From Candidatus Dependentiae bacterium (GTDB taxonomy: Bacteria > Babelota > Babeliae > Babelales > UBA12411), in contig DOJW01000008.1 in NCBI GenBank assembly GCA_003511165.1, positions 1-64,000 on the forward strand: DNA of 64,000 bases, in the 5' to 3' direction. Below are positions 26,714 through 36,100 of the stretch, piece by piece; the first letter of the stretch is position 1, and the number at the start of each line of letters is the position of its first letter. A model generated the notes under the pieces. It was given only the letters and a program-made list of their open reading frames with translations, was not told the DNA's origin and did no database searches. The position numbers and the translations under genes are program-made.

Positions 26714-27957
26714 TCTTTTCCTCTTTCAAGCTCATGTATCAAACCACATGTATCAATAATTAATTTTGATTGAATTATATTTAAAGGAATATTTTTAAAT
26801 TCTTTGTGTAAAACCAAAGAAACTATTAAATCACAATTTTTCAAACCTTCATTTAAAGCTGTAGACAAAAAACCTAAATGACTAATTTTTTCACTAGTAA
26901 CATTTGGTTCACATGCAAATAAATCAACATCTTTTTGCAAATTTAAATCTTTAGCGATCTTGAGAGCTGGCGATTCACGTAAATCATCAACACCTGGTTT
27001 GAAGGTTAAACCTAAAACTAAAACTTTTACTTTTAAAATATTTTTTTCTTGTTTTATCTTTTCAACCAATTTAGAAACTTCATTAATAATCTCACGCGGG
27101 CGCAAATCATTTACATCTCGAGCTGACTGCAACAATGTTGTACTTTTAGGAAAACTTTCTATCAAAAACCAAGGATCAACAGCTATGCAATGCCCACCCA
27201 CACCGCAGCCTGGATTTAAAATTTTTACTCGAGGATGACGATTTGCAAGGTTTATAACTTCGTAAGGATCTATTTTTGCATCACGTGCCATAGCTGCAAC
27301 TTGATTTGCAAAAGCGATTTGAACATCGCGAGAACTATTTTCAACAAGTTTTACCATTTCTGCCGTTTTATCATCTGTTGTATGAATATCACCTTCAACA
27401 AATGCAGCATAAAATTTTTTCGCTGCATTGCAAGATTCTTGATCTATTCCACCAACAACACGGTCATTTTTGACAAGCTCATAAAAAATTCTACCTGGCA
27501 AAACCCGCTCTGGACAATGAGCTACCAAAAAATCTTTTTTTGCTACAAGTCCACTTTCTCTTTCTAAAAATTCTGCAACAAGCTCTGTTGTACCTACAGG
27601 AATAGTTGATTCTAAAATAATCAAATCATCTTTTTTCAAAACTTTTGCGATAGATTTTGCCGCAGAAAATACAAAACTTAAATCTGCTTTTTTACCTTCT
27701 TTAAAAGGAGTTGGAACAGCTACAATAAAACAATCTGCCGGTTTTAGAATAGATGAAACTTCAAATTTTTCACTTGATAAAACATCTAACAAATTTTCTT
27801 TAATTTGTGGCTCAATTATCGATGGATCACCATTTTTAATTTTGCAAATTTTAGATTCATCAACATCAAAACCCAAAACATCATAACCACTTTTTGCAGC
27901 CAAAATAGCCGTAGGTAAACCGATGTAACCAAGTCCTATAACAGCTATTTGTTTCAT
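26710..27957 (-). CDS. wecC: UDP-N-acetyl-D-mannosamine dehydrogenase
   Basis: Four-electron NAD-dependent oxidation of UDP-ManNAc to UDP-ManNAcA. GLGYIGLPTAILAAKSGYDV is the N-terminal Rossmann site. PERVLPGRI follows, and the active-site Cys lies in GVGGHCIAVDPWFL near residue 253. LGLTFKPGVDDLRESPAL opens the UDP-binding C-terminal domain. Length 415 residues is normal for the WecC/UDP-glucose dehydrogenase family. GVGGHCIAVDP and the adjacent epimerase favour UDP-ManNAc as substrate. The gene lies 12 bp after wecB. Confidence 0.9.
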   Translation of the reverse strand: MKQIAVIGLGYIGLPTAILAAKSGYDVLGFDVDESKICKIKNGDPSIIEPQIKENLLDVLSSEKFEVSSILKPADCFIVAVPTPFKEGKKADLSFVFSAAKSIAKVLKKDDLIILESTIPVGTTELVAEFLERESGLVAKKDFLVAHCPERVLPGRIFYELVKNDRVVGGIDQESCNAAKKFYAAFVEGDIHTTDDKTAEMVKLVENSSRDVQIAFANQVAAMARDAKIDPYEVINLANRHPRVKILNPGCGVGGHCIAVDPWFLIESFPKSTTLLQSARDVNDLRPREIINEVSKLVEKIKQEKNILKVKVLVLGLTFKPGVDDLRESPALKIAKDLNLQKDVDLFACEPNVTSEKISHLGFLSTALNEGLKNCDLIVSLVLHKEFKNIPLNIIQSKLIIDTCGLIHELERGKE

Positions 27958-27969
27958 AAGATCACCCTT

Positions 27970-29148
27970 TTAAATTTTTTCCAATTTTACAATCCCAGAC
28001 CTAATTAAAGAATTTGGAATTTCCAAATTTAATTTTGATTTTAGAATCGATGCAATTCGCGTGCACGCATTACCATCACCATAAATAGATGATGGTTTAG
28101 AGGAATAATAATCTTGCTGATAAAATTTTTGAAGACCATCCAAAATCTTTTCTACATTTGTACCAACAAGAATTTCAGAACCTTCCCAAACGCCTTCATA
28201 TCGCTCTGTCACATCACGTAAACATAAAACTTTTTTACCGAGGCTAACAGCCTCTTCCTGTATTCCACCTGAATCGGTTGCTACAAAATCACAATTCATC
28301 AAAATATAAACTAAATCCTTATAAATAAGTGGCGGCATTATTGAAATATTAGAAATTTCTTTTAACTCTGACTCTTCGATCGCTTTTAAAACATTGGGAT
28401 TTGGATGCGAGGGATAGAAAATTTCTACATCTTGATAGTTTTCTGCAAAAGTTTTAATAGCAGAAAAAATGCGATTTAAACCTCCATCAAAAGATTCCCG
28501 TCTATGCGCTGTAAGTAAAATTATTTTTTTATTTTTTCTTTTACACTCATCAACTTTAAAAATCAAATCCGAATTTACCAAAACTTCTTTTGACAAAATT
28601 TTACGAGAAATAAATTGCAATGAATCGACTATTGTATTACCAGTGCAAAAAACATTTTCACGCGATACACCTTCTGCCAAAATATTGGCAGTTGCAAGGG
28701 CCGTAGGAGAAAAATGATACGTAGCAATTTGACCAACAACTTTTCGATTCATTTCTTCAGGAAATGGAGAATACATATTTCCGGTTCGAAGTCCAGCTTC
28801 AACATGTGCTATAGGAATACGCATATAAAAAGCTGCCATTGCAGCGCATAAAGTTGTAGTCGTATCACCATGAACGATAACAAGAGCAGGATTAATTTTT
28901 TGATAAACTTCTTTAGTTTTTTCTAAAGCCGCAACATGAACATGAAAAAGATCTTGATTTGGAACCATTATATCCAAATTAAAATCGGGAGAAACATTAA
29001 AAAGATCGAAAACCTGCCGAAGCATTTCTGCATGTTGAAATGTTCCACAAAGATAAACAAAAAAGTTTTCTTCCTTCAATTTTATATAAAGAGGAACTAA
29101 TTTTAGAGCTTCTGCGCGAGTACCTACTACAAGAACAATCGGCTTCAT
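27970..29148 (-). CDS. wecB: UDP-N-acetylglucosamine 2-epimerase (non-hydrolysing)
   Basis: Interconverts UDP-GlcNAc and UDP-ManNAc in the cytoplasm. The 392 residues show the family signatures VVGTRAEALKLVPLY, VHGDTTTTLCAAMAAF, HVEAGLRTGNMYSPFPEEMNR and TDSGGIQEEAVSLGK with the catalytic acidic residues. It is the first gene of the minus-strand polysaccharide operon, which runs through wecC to asnB with gaps under 25 bp. The promoter should lie in 29149-29220, but I see no convincing boxes. Confidence 0.95.
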   Translation of the reverse strand: MKPIVLVVGTRAEALKLVPLYIKLKEENFFVYLCGTFQHAEMLRQVFDLFNVSPDFNLDIMVPNQDLFHVHVAALEKTKEVYQKINPALVIVHGDTTTTLCAAMAAFYMRIPIAHVEAGLRTGNMYSPFPEEMNRKVVGQIATYHFSPTALATANILAEGVSRENVFCTGNTIVDSLQFISRKILSKEVLVNSDLIFKVDECKRKNKKIILLTAHRRESFDGGLNRIFSAIKTFAENYQDVEIFYPSHPNPNVLKAIEESELKEISNISIMPPLIYKDLVYILMNCDFVATDSGGIQEEAVSLGKKVLCLRDVTERYEGVWEGSEILVGTNVEKILDGLQKFYQQDYYSSKPSSIYGDGNACTRIASILKSKLNLEIPNSLIRSGIVKLEKI

Positions 29149-29220
29149 ACTGCAAAACCTTTTTTGAATAAATTAATATTTAAATATTGTACTGGGAGAA
29201 GTAAAAAGATGCAAAACATA

Positions 29221-29248
29221 AAAAAAGGGCGACAAAAATTTGTCGCCT
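29221..29248 (-). terminator. intrinsic terminator (minus strand)
   Basis: GGCGACAAA (29228-29236) pairs with TTTGTCGCC (29239-29247). Read on the minus strand the stem is followed by a run of Ts (29226-29221). It closes the 29338-30066 gene and insulates it from wecB. Confidence 0.85.
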
Positions 29249-29337
29249 TAATATAAATCGTGAATCAACCTAAAATATTATAAATTTCCATAATAACAAG
29301 ACTCTTTATCCTGTTTTTTAATTTATTACCTTTAAAT

Positions 29338-30066
29338 TTATCGATTTTTAATTGCATCAACCAGATTATCATTGAGACGTTCTTTTTGATTTAAGCTTCT
29401 TTCTTTTTGCCATCTATCTTCATTGTGAAATTTTTCTCGTTGAGCCATTTCTGCTAGTGCAAGTTGATATTTCTGATACCTCTCGAATTCAACTGAATAA
29501 AGATTATCTCTTGTAATAATTTCCATAGAATCTATGACTCTTTTTAAAAGCAAATCATTTTTTTGAATATAAAATTTAACTTTTTCACAAAAATCTTTTT
29601 TATCTAAAGACTCATTTAAAGCAGCATATAGAAGGCCTTTTGCATCAATTAGATTAAGACGTATTTCATTAAGCTCTATATTTGCTAAAACTAAAGGATA
29701 ATTACTTGCTATATAAACTCTTCTTGAAAAAGAAATTAGATCTTTTTCTGAAGTAATATTGTAAGAAATTATTTCACATGCTTCAGCTAAAGCAATCTTG
29801 CTTATAGCTCTTTTTAATCTTCCTTGTGGAGTAAATTGATCAAAAAATAACTTTGCAAGCAATCCAGCAGTAGCGCCAGCTCCCAAACTTGCTAAAAATT
29901 TAAAATTGCCCATTCCGCAAGAATCACAAACACCATAAACAACCGCTGCAGTCGTAGCACCACCAACAGAAGCTAAAACCGTCGAAGTACTTTCTTGAAT
30001 TGGTTTAACAAAACCAAAAGAAAAAGCTGCAAGCATAATCAAACAACAAAGTTTATTTTTAAACAT
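29338..30066 (-). CDS. exported or membrane-associated protein of unknown function
   Basis: A 242-residue protein. Residues 1-20 form a signal peptide-like stretch with two adjacent Cys. Residues 28-70 are Gly/Ala-rich and hydrophobic (GGATTAAVVYG, LASLGAGATAGLLAKLFF) and may form one or two membrane segments of glycine-zipper type. The remaining 170 residues are charged and helical and end Asp/Asn/Lys-rich. I recognise no family. It lies 81 bp downstream of a PpiC-like gene. Confidence 0.65.
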   Translation of the reverse strand: MFKNKLCCLIMLAAFSFGFVKPIQESTSTVLASVGGATTAAVVYGVCDSCGMGNFKFLASLGAGATAGLLAKLFFDQFTPQGRLKRAISKIALAEACEIISYNITSEKDLISFSRRVYIASNYPLVLANIELNEIRLNLIDAKGLLYAALNESLDKKDFCEKVKFYIQKNDLLLKRVIDSMEIITRDNLYSVEFERYQKYQLALAEMAQREKFHNEDRWQKERSLNQKERLNDNLVDAIKNR

Positions 30067-30147
30067 AAAATTAATCCTTATTAAATAAAATTTCTAAAAT
30101 TCAAACTTCATTTACAACTTTTCTTTTTTAATTTTGTTTAGCTATTT

Positions 30148-30963
30148 TTAATCCAAATACTCTATAAAAGCCTTATCTTTAAGTTCTTTTAAATATTCTT
30201 TTTCAAATTTTTCCATTTTTTCTTCACGAATTTTTTTTCGAACTTCAACAGCCACTTCATCAAGAAGTTTTAAATGTTTTTCTCTTTTATCAACAATCTG
30301 TACCAGTTGATAACCTTTTGCTGTTTTAATGGGCTTTGAAATATCCCCTTTTTGCATATCAGAAATAAAAGACATTTCCTCTGAAAGATCTTCTTTTTTT
30401 ACCCAATCGGTTTGAATCCATGCCAAATCTTTTTTCTTCAAAATATCTTTTTCATCTTTTACTTCTTTAAAAGGAATAATGCATGTTTTCAAGATAAATT
30501 CAGCTTCTTCCCACTGTGGATTTTTCTGGTAATATTCTTCTAACTCTTGAGTCGTAACAAATATTCTACTTTTGACCTCAAGCTGCAAAAGGTTATTAAC
30601 AGACATAAATTTTATAAGTTCAAGTTTATATCGTTTTAATGTATAACCTTCTTTTTTCAAAAAAGATTCAAGCTCTTCATCCGTTTTTATGTTTTGTGAA
30701 TTTTTCATGCTAGAAATTTGTTTTTCTAAATCTGTCCCTGTAGCATTTAATTTCTTCTTTAAAGCTTCTTGAAAATAAAGCTCTTGGGCTATCGCATCAT
30801 CTATTGTATATTTTTTTGCTTCAAAACCGATATGAGGAATTTCTAAATCTAAGAGCAAAATACTAACTCCATTTACCTTCACGGTCTCTTTATTGACAAG
30901 CTCTCTCGAATAACAAAAATTATTTATTAAAAACAAACCCCCAAGCAAAAATAATTTTTTCAC
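30148..30963 (-). CDS. exported SurA/PpiC-like peptidyl-prolyl isomerase or chaperone
   Basis: A 271-residue protein with an N-terminal signal peptide (residues 2-18). A helical SurA-N like region follows (DDAIAQELYFQEALKKK, SVNNLLQLEVKSRI). A parvulin-like core then ends in ISKPIKTAKGYQLVQIVDKRE, the usual close of a PpiC rotamase domain. A helical C-terminus completes it. The core is short, so isomerase activity may be weak or absent. The start codon is GTG with AGGAG 4 nt upstream. Its likely role is folding of outer-membrane or exported proteins. Confidence 0.75.
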   Translation of the reverse strand: MKKLFLLGGLFLINNFCYSRELVNKETVKVNGVSILLLDLEIPHIGFEAKKYTIDDAIAQELYFQEALKKKLNATGTDLEKQISSMKNSQNIKTDEELESFLKKEGYTLKRYKLELIKFMSVNNLLQLEVKSRIFVTTQELEEYYQKNPQWEEAEFILKTCIIPFKEVKDEKDILKKKDLAWIQTDWVKKEDLSEEMSFISDMQKGDISKPIKTAKGYQLVQIVDKREKHLKLLDEVAVEVRKKIREEKMEKFEKEYLKELKDKAFIEYLD

Positions 30964-30983
30964 ATTTCTCCTAGTTTTTTTCT

Positions 30984-31019
30984 AAAAAAATGGGGCAAAG
31001 CGCATTGCACCTTGCCCCA
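30984..31019 (-). terminator. intrinsic terminator (minus strand)
   Basis: GGGGCAA (30992-30998) pairs with TTGCCCC (31012-31018), with further GC pairs inside the stem. On the minus strand it is followed by seven Ts. It lies just past the SurA-like lipoprotein gene. Confidence 0.85.
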
Positions 31020-31045
31020 CACAAACTTATTAAATATTTAATAAA

Positions 31046-32104
31046 TTAGTCTTTATCTTCTTCTTTATGCTCTGCTTCAGTTGCAGCTTCTTCAGTTTTT
31101 GGTTCTTCTTTTTTCATTTCTTCTGCATGTTTTTCGCCGCATTCATCGCAAGCACATTTTGGTGTTTCATTTTCTGCTAATTTTTTGCTTTCTTCAGCTT
31201 TTGGTTCTTCTTTTTTTGGAGCTAAAGCAGCTTCATTAAGTTCAATTTTGTATTCTTTTTTCAAACCGTCGATTCTGTTTTTGAACTCTACGCCAAACTT
31301 TTGCATTTTAAGTTGGTCTTCGATTTCTTTCTTAGCTTCTTCAAAAGTTCTATATTCTGCTTCTTTCTTATCGATTCCACAAATTACCCATGTCAATCTT
31401 CCATCTTTTACCATTTTGATTGTTGGGAATGTTGCAGCTGCTAAAACTGAATTCATATTTGGCATACCTGGAATATTAGAATCTTTTTCAACTCGGCCAA
31501 AATTTCTGAAAACGCCCGATTTAGTTTCTTTTGCTATTACTTCAAAATTTGCTTCTTTGCCTTTGATTCTGCTCATAAATGCTGTTGCATCCATTGGTTT
31601 TTCAAAGCTAATTCCTACTACAGCAACTCCGCCTTCAGCTTTAACAAATCTTTTTTTATTTTTTTCAAATTCTGCTTTTGAATCGTCTTCTGAAATCTTT
31701 ATATTGTCGAATGTATCTTTTTCGAAAAACTTGATCATTGATTGGTCTGTAACAAGTTTGATTAAATCATTAAGATTTTTCTTGAATTCGGCATTACCTT
31801 CTACGCTGTTTTTCTTTGCCCAATAAAGAACAACTTTTTGGTCTACTAAACTTTGAAGAATATTCTTTTTCATAACTTCAGGCATTGTTTCGATTGTCAT
31901 TGCGCCACGAAGTTGAGGTAATTGAAGAAATTGTTCTAGGTATTTGTTAAATTCGCCTTGCTTAAGAACTGCTTCGCCATTGATTGTTATTAAAGCTGCG
32001 CCTTCTTCTTTATCTTTTTTAAACAAACCGCCGCATCCTGTTAAGGCTGTTAAAATTAAACCGCCTACTAAAATCTTAGAAGTTATCTGCATTTTACTTT
32101 TCAT
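31046..32104 (-). CDS. SurA N-terminal domain-like lipoprotein with Cys-rich acidic tail
   Basis: A 352-residue protein. The signal peptide ends in a lipobox (LTALTGC), so the protein is probably lipidated. The next 270 residues resemble SurA/PrsA-type chaperones: QSLVDQKVVLYWAKKNSV and the helices around EFEKNKKRFVKAEGG. No complete rotamase motif is evident. The last 60 residues are Lys/Glu-rich and hold CACDECGEKHAEE, a possible metal site. The ATG at 32104 has AAGGA 6 nt upstream and is preferred over the upstream in-frame start at 32128. Confidence 0.75.
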   Translation of the reverse strand: MKSKMQITSKILVGGLILTALTGCGGLFKKDKEEGAALITINGEAVLKQGEFNKYLEQFLQLPQLRGAMTIETMPEVMKKNILQSLVDQKVVLYWAKKNSVEGNAEFKKNLNDLIKLVTDQSMIKFFEKDTFDNIKISEDDSKAEFEKNKKRFVKAEGGVAVVGISFEKPMDATAFMSRIKGKEANFEVIAKETKSGVFRNFGRVEKDSNIPGMPNMNSVLAAATFPTIKMVKDGRLTWVICGIDKKEAEYRTFEEAKKEIEDQLKMQKFGVEFKNRIDGLKKEYKIELNEAALAPKKEEPKAEESKKLAENETPKCACDECGEKHAEEMKKEEPKTEEAATEAEHKEEDKD

Positions 32105-32392
32105 ATTTATCCTTAATGTAAAAACCAAATCTTATCTTTTCTTTATTACTACCTTACCTTGCATTTTTTGCAAATAGGACCAAAGACCTATACCTTGCCA
32201 ATATTATCACACCATTTCAAATTTTCAAGAAAATATATTATTTAAACTATTCCACTAACATCTTATTATATTCAACATCAATAGCCTCACAGTTCTATTT
32301 GTATTGTTATTTTTGTTTTTATAATATACCTTACAAATTTGAGATTTTATGATTTACCGCAGTATTCATCTCTATAAAAATAAAGGAAGAAA

Positions 32393-33727
32393 ATGTCTGA
32401 AAAAAAGCATCCCAAAATATCTTTGTTCGCCGCTATTGTTATTAACATAAATATTATGATCGGAGCTGGAATTTTTATTACGCCTCCAATCATGGCTCAA
32501 AAATCTGGTCCTTTAAGTTTTTTAGGTTGGGGATTAAGTGCCATCATATTTTTACCCCTAGTTTTCAGCATTGCTAAAATTTCAAAATTTCTTCCAGACG
32601 AAGGTAGCTTCTTCAATTATGCAAGAAGCGGTCTTGGAACTACAGCCGGTTTTTTATGCGGTTGGGCATATTTTTTAACATATTTAGGCGCAATGTCTGT
32701 TCAAGGCTTTTCGTTTAGAGAACTTTTAATAGCTAGATTTGATTTACCTTTAATCGCAGCACATCCAATAATTTTTAATTTATTTTTCTTTGCAATTTTC
32801 TATTTATTAAGCTTGATAAGTATTAAAATTGTTAGCAAAATTCAATCCATTTTAACATTCGCAAAACTTTTACCTCTTATCATTCTTATACTCGCAGCCT
32901 TGTATTTATTATTAAGTGGGAAATTAATATTAAAAGGATATTCAGCCCCAAATTACTCTTTGTTAGACCTAAAATACTCTATCCCTTTAGCAATATTCGG
33001 ATTCTGGGGATTTGAATCCTGTTGCAGCATTAGCCATCTAATAGAAGAAGGTGAAAAAAATGCATCCCGCGCAATTCTTCTTGGCTTCTTTATCACCGTA
33101 CTAATTTATACAGTATTTCATCTTGGATTAATTCAAATAATGGGATTTGAAAATCTTGCAACTCAAGGCACAAGCGGATTTATAAGCTTCCTCTACATCA
33201 CTTCCCCTTTAATATTATCCGCAATAAGCACAATTATCATAATGTCTATATTTTGTTCTTATGCCGGTGCAATATATGGAGAAGTAAATGCACAAAGCTT
33301 TCTTTTAAACTCTATGGCAAAAGAAAAAATAGTATTTTTCCCCAATTTTTTAAAAAAAATGAATGTTTTTCACAGACCTTATACAGCAATGTTTACACAA
33401 AGCTTTTTAGCTTTTGCCTTTTTATCTTTAATAAATCACAAAGTTACATTGATTTCTATAACAAACCTTGGACAGTTGTTTACATTAACTTTAACTTTAG
33501 TTTCTTTAATAGTAATTTTAGTTAAAAAGAATGCGCTCAAAGAAATAATAACTCCTATAATAGGAATCATTTCTTGCTTAATCTTGGGATATTTTAGCTG
33601 GATCGAAATCGGAAGCGTAATTTATATACTCCCATTTGTTTCTCTTTTAATAATTGGGTTAATCATATTCAAATTTCAAACAGCTTGTCCAAAATCTGGA
33701 AAAAGTTGTTGTTTTATGAAGAAATAA
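32393..33727 (+). CDS. APC-family amino-acid permease
   Basis: A 444-residue protein with about 12 membrane segments. The first carries the substrate-binding signature MIGAGIFITPP (GxG type), and the sixth holds FGFWGFESC, which lines the substrate site in APC transporters. Members exchange or import amino acids; arginine/ornithine antiporters belong here, but specificity cannot be read. The C-terminus is short and Cys-rich (CPKSGKSCCF). AAAGGAAGAAA precedes the ATG. It is monocistronic with its own terminator. Confidence 0.88.
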   Translation: MSEKKHPKISLFAAIVININIMIGAGIFITPPIMAQKSGPLSFLGWGLSAIIFLPLVFSIAKISKFLPDEGSFFNYARSGLGTTAGFLCGWAYFLTYLGAMSVQGFSFRELLIARFDLPLIAAHPIIFNLFFFAIFYLLSLISIKIVSKIQSILTFAKLLPLIILILAALYLLLSGKLILKGYSAPNYSLLDLKYSIPLAIFGFWGFESCCSISHLIEEGEKNASRAILLGFFITVLIYTVFHLGLIQIMGFENLATQGTSGFISFLYITSPLILSAISTIIIMSIFCSYAGAIYGEVNAQSFLLNSMAKEKIVFFPNFLKKMNVFHRPYTAMFTQSFLAFAFLSLINHKVTLISITNLGQLFTLTLTLVSLIVILVKKNALKEIITPIIGIISCLILGYFSWIEIGSVIYILPFVSLLIIGLIIFKFQTACPKSGKSCCFMKK

Positions 33728-33740
33728 TAAAACTTTAAAT

Positions 33741-33783
33741 AAAAAAAGGCCGTTGAGTAAATTTGCTCAACGGCCTTTTTTTT
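33741..33783. terminator. bidirectional intrinsic terminator
   Basis: AAAAAAAGGCCGTTGAG pairs with CTCAACGGCCTTTTTTT around an 8-nt loop. It is placed between the convergent APC permease and ABC transporter genes and can serve both. Confidence 0.92.
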
Positions 33784-33802
33784 CAATTATAAAATTGATA
33801 TA

Positions 33803-34516
33803 TTATCTTCCTTTTATAAAAGCATTTATAAGCGCGTAATTTTCTTTATTTTTTATAAAATCCAAAGAATCAGCAACTTGAACAATATTGCCTTCCTGCA
33901 TCAAATAAATAGTACAGACAAGATTTTCAAGTAACATTATGTCATGCGACGCTACCAAAACTATATATCCTTGTTTTGCAAGATCTTGAATACTTTCGGC
34001 AACAAAATTTTTGAGCATAGGATCTAAAGCAGAAGTTGGCTCATCAAAACAAATAACTTTAGGCTTAAGAGCAACAGTACGCGCAATGGCAAGCCGTTGT
34101 TTTTGTCCCCCCGATAAATCAGCAGGAAATGAATTTGCAAAATCTTCAAGCCCATACTTTTTCAATAAATCAATTGCTGTTTTTTCAGCTTCTTTTTTAC
34201 TATTTTTAAGCAATTTTTCCAAAGCAAGTGTAATATTTTCTTTTACAGTCAAATGATCAAAAAGATTAAAGTGTTGAAATACCATTCCAACAGTATGACT
34301 TTGATTAACCTTATCAAAATCAAAAGATTTTCCATCAAGTGTAATATCGCCTGAATCAAAAGAATTAAGATTATTCAAAACTCGAAGTAAGGTCGATTTA
34401 CCAACCCCGGATGAACCAAGTAAAACAGCAATTTCTCCATGTTTAATTCGCAGAGAAATATTTTTTAAAACTTTTTTCCCATGAATAGTATTTGAAAGAT
34501 TTTCAATTATGAGCAT
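33803..34516 (-). CDS. polar amino-acid ABC transporter, ATP-binding protein
   Basis: A 237-residue ATPase of the GlnQ/HisP type. Walker A is GSSGVGKST (residues 34-42). The Q-loop is MVFQHFNLF, the signature is LSGGQKQR, and Walker B is VICFDEPTSALD, followed by ASHD. It couples ATP hydrolysis to the adjacent permease. Its start overlaps the permease gene by 14 bp, so the two are translationally coupled. Confidence 0.95.
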   Translation of the reverse strand: MLIIENLSNTIHGKKVLKNISLRIKHGEIAVLLGSSGVGKSTLLRVLNNLNSFDSGDITLDGKSFDFDKVNQSHTVGMVFQHFNLFDHLTVKENITLALEKLLKNSKKEAEKTAIDLLKKYGLEDFANSFPADLSGGQKQRLAIARTVALKPKVICFDEPTSALDPMLKNFVAESIQDLAKQGYIVLVASHDIMLLENLVCTIYLMQEGNIVQVADSLDFIKNKENYALINAFIKGR

Positions 34517-35159
34517 GTCTTTTTATCCTTTTTTCAAATCTAACAAGAGCCACCGAAAGAATGGTTGTCATAATTAAATATATTATAGTAACTAAACAAT
34601 AAACAGGAATCACTTTATAAGTTTTGCTTATTATTAACGATCCCTCTTTTACAAGTTCCACAACACCTATAGTTGAAGCTAAACTAGAATCTTTAAGCAA
34701 TGTAATAAATTCATTTCCTAAAGCAGGAATAATAACTCGTAAAGCCTGCGGTAAAATAATAAATTTCATAGTCTGTGCTTTATTAAACCCCAAAACTTGA
34801 GCTGCTTCCCATTGTCCTTTTCCTATGGATAAAATTCCAGCTTTTATTATCTGACTCAAATAAGCACTACTGTTCATACCTATCGCTAAAACAGCAGACC
34901 AAAATGCTGAAAAATTTATTCCTAATTGAGGCAAAATGAAAAAAACAATCATTATTTGCACAAGCATCGGAGTGCCTCTAATAAGAGTAATATATAATGT
35001 AACTAAAACTCGTAAAAATTTGTTTGAACCCGTTTGAACCAAAGCAAGAACTGTCCCACCAATTAAACCTATTAAACAAGCAATTCCAGCTATACGGATA
35101 CTAACCAAAGCACCGCGCAATAAATAAAAAAAAGATTCATTTAAAAAAATAAAATCCAT
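34503..35159 (-). CDS. polar amino-acid ABC transporter, permease
   Basis: A 218-residue permease with about five membrane segments. RGTPMLVQIMIVFF and the EAA-type loop (EAAQVLGFNKAQTMKFIILPQALR), which contacts the ATPase, mark the HisM/GlnP group. The ATG at 35159 overlaps the stop of the binding-protein gene (TAATG), and this is preferred over the ATG at 35174 upstream. No second permease is present, so it probably works as a homodimer. Confidence 0.93.
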   Translation of the reverse strand: MDFIFLNESFFYLLRGALVSIRIAGIACLIGLIGGTVLALVQTGSNKFLRVLVTLYITLIRGTPMLVQIMIVFFILPQLGINFSAFWSAVLAIGMNSSAYLSQIIKAGILSIGKGQWEAAQVLGFNKAQTMKFIILPQALRVIIPALGNEFITLLKDSSLASTIGVVELVKEGSLIISKTYKVIPVYCLVTIIYLIMTTILSVALVRFEKRIKRHAHN

Positions 35160-35911
35160 TAATTTAATCCCCATTTTTGCTTTAACTGATCCAAAGTACC
35201 ATCTTTTTTCATATCATCTAAAATATTGTTAAGTTTGGGTAATAAATCTGAATTACAAGGAGAAACTGCTATTGCATATTTTTCTTCTGTATTAGGGATT
35301 GAAGTAACTATAAATTTTTCATTTCCATATTGTTTAAAAAAAGAAGATACCGTAGATCGAGCTACAACATAAGCATCCGCTCTACCTGCATCTAATGCAA
35401 GGAAAGCAGCTGCAGGTGTTTGTAATCTTTTAAGTTTTATTTCTTTAAAAGAAGTCATATAAAAATCAGCGGTATACCCTTCATTTACAATTACTTCTTT
35501 TCCAAACAATTGATCTATTTTTGTTAAAGATTTATTTGATGGCGATATTATAACTAAAGGATCACCTACAAAATAACATTGTGTAAAAATAACTTCTTTA
35601 GCTCTTTCTTCAGTAGGGGTCATGCCAGCTGCTATCAAATTAATAGATCCTCGTTGAATTTCTGGAATTAAAACATCAAAAGGCATATCTTTGATAATTA
35701 TTTTTTTACCTAATCTTTTACAAATTTCAGAAATTATATCTATATCAAAACCTACGATAGTATCATTCTTAACAAACGAAAATGGTGGATATTCCGCATT
35801 AGTACCTACAATAATAACATCATTAGAATTTGTTTTTTTTCCATGTTTAAACAAATACCAACTGCTAAAAAAAACAATACTTAAACCTAATACAAACAAA
35901 ATTTTTTTCAT
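35159..35911 (-). CDS. polar amino-acid ABC transporter, substrate-binding protein
   Basis: A 250-residue family 3 solute-binding protein. A hydrophobic N-terminus acts as signal peptide or anchor (residues 3-20). VGTNAEYPPFSFV and GFDIDIISEICKRLG follow, as do AAGMTPTEERAKEVIFTQCYF and DAGRADAYVV, which contact the amino-acid ligand. The ATG at 35911 has GTAGAG just upstream and gives a standard signal; the ATG at 35941 would add ten non-hydrophobic residues. It faces the exported arginine deiminase gene across 189 bp. An arginine or related ligand is an inference from that. Confidence 0.9.
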   Translation of the reverse strand: MKKILFVLGLSIVFFSSWYLFKHGKKTNSNDVIIVGTNAEYPPFSFVKNDTIVGFDIDIISEICKRLGKKIIIKDMPFDVLIPEIQRGSINLIAAGMTPTEERAKEVIFTQCYFVGDPLVIISPSNKSLTKIDQLFGKEVIVNEGYTADFYMTSFKEIKLKRLQTPAAAFLALDAGRADAYVVARSTVSSFFKQYGNEKFIVTSIPNTEEKYAIAVSPCNSDLLPKLNNILDDMKKDGTLDQLKQKWGLN

Positions 35912-36100
35912 CTCTACACCTTGAGCTTTAATAATATACATAAGGAAAAAACATCAATGGATTTCTGATAAATTATGCAAATAAAACTTTTTTATCAAGT
36001 AGATTAAATTTATCTTTTCAAATTTTAACAAATCATTACAATATAACAAATTGCGCAATTTCCTGTATAAACCGTTTAAAAACATATTTAAAGGAATTTT

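Noticed and set aside
31185..31826. 213-codon plus-strand ORF opposite the SurA-like lipoprotein gene
   Set aside because: Composition is that of an antisense shadow (Ser/Phe/Leu-rich from Glu/Lys codons); the minus-strand gene has lipobox, start site and terminator.
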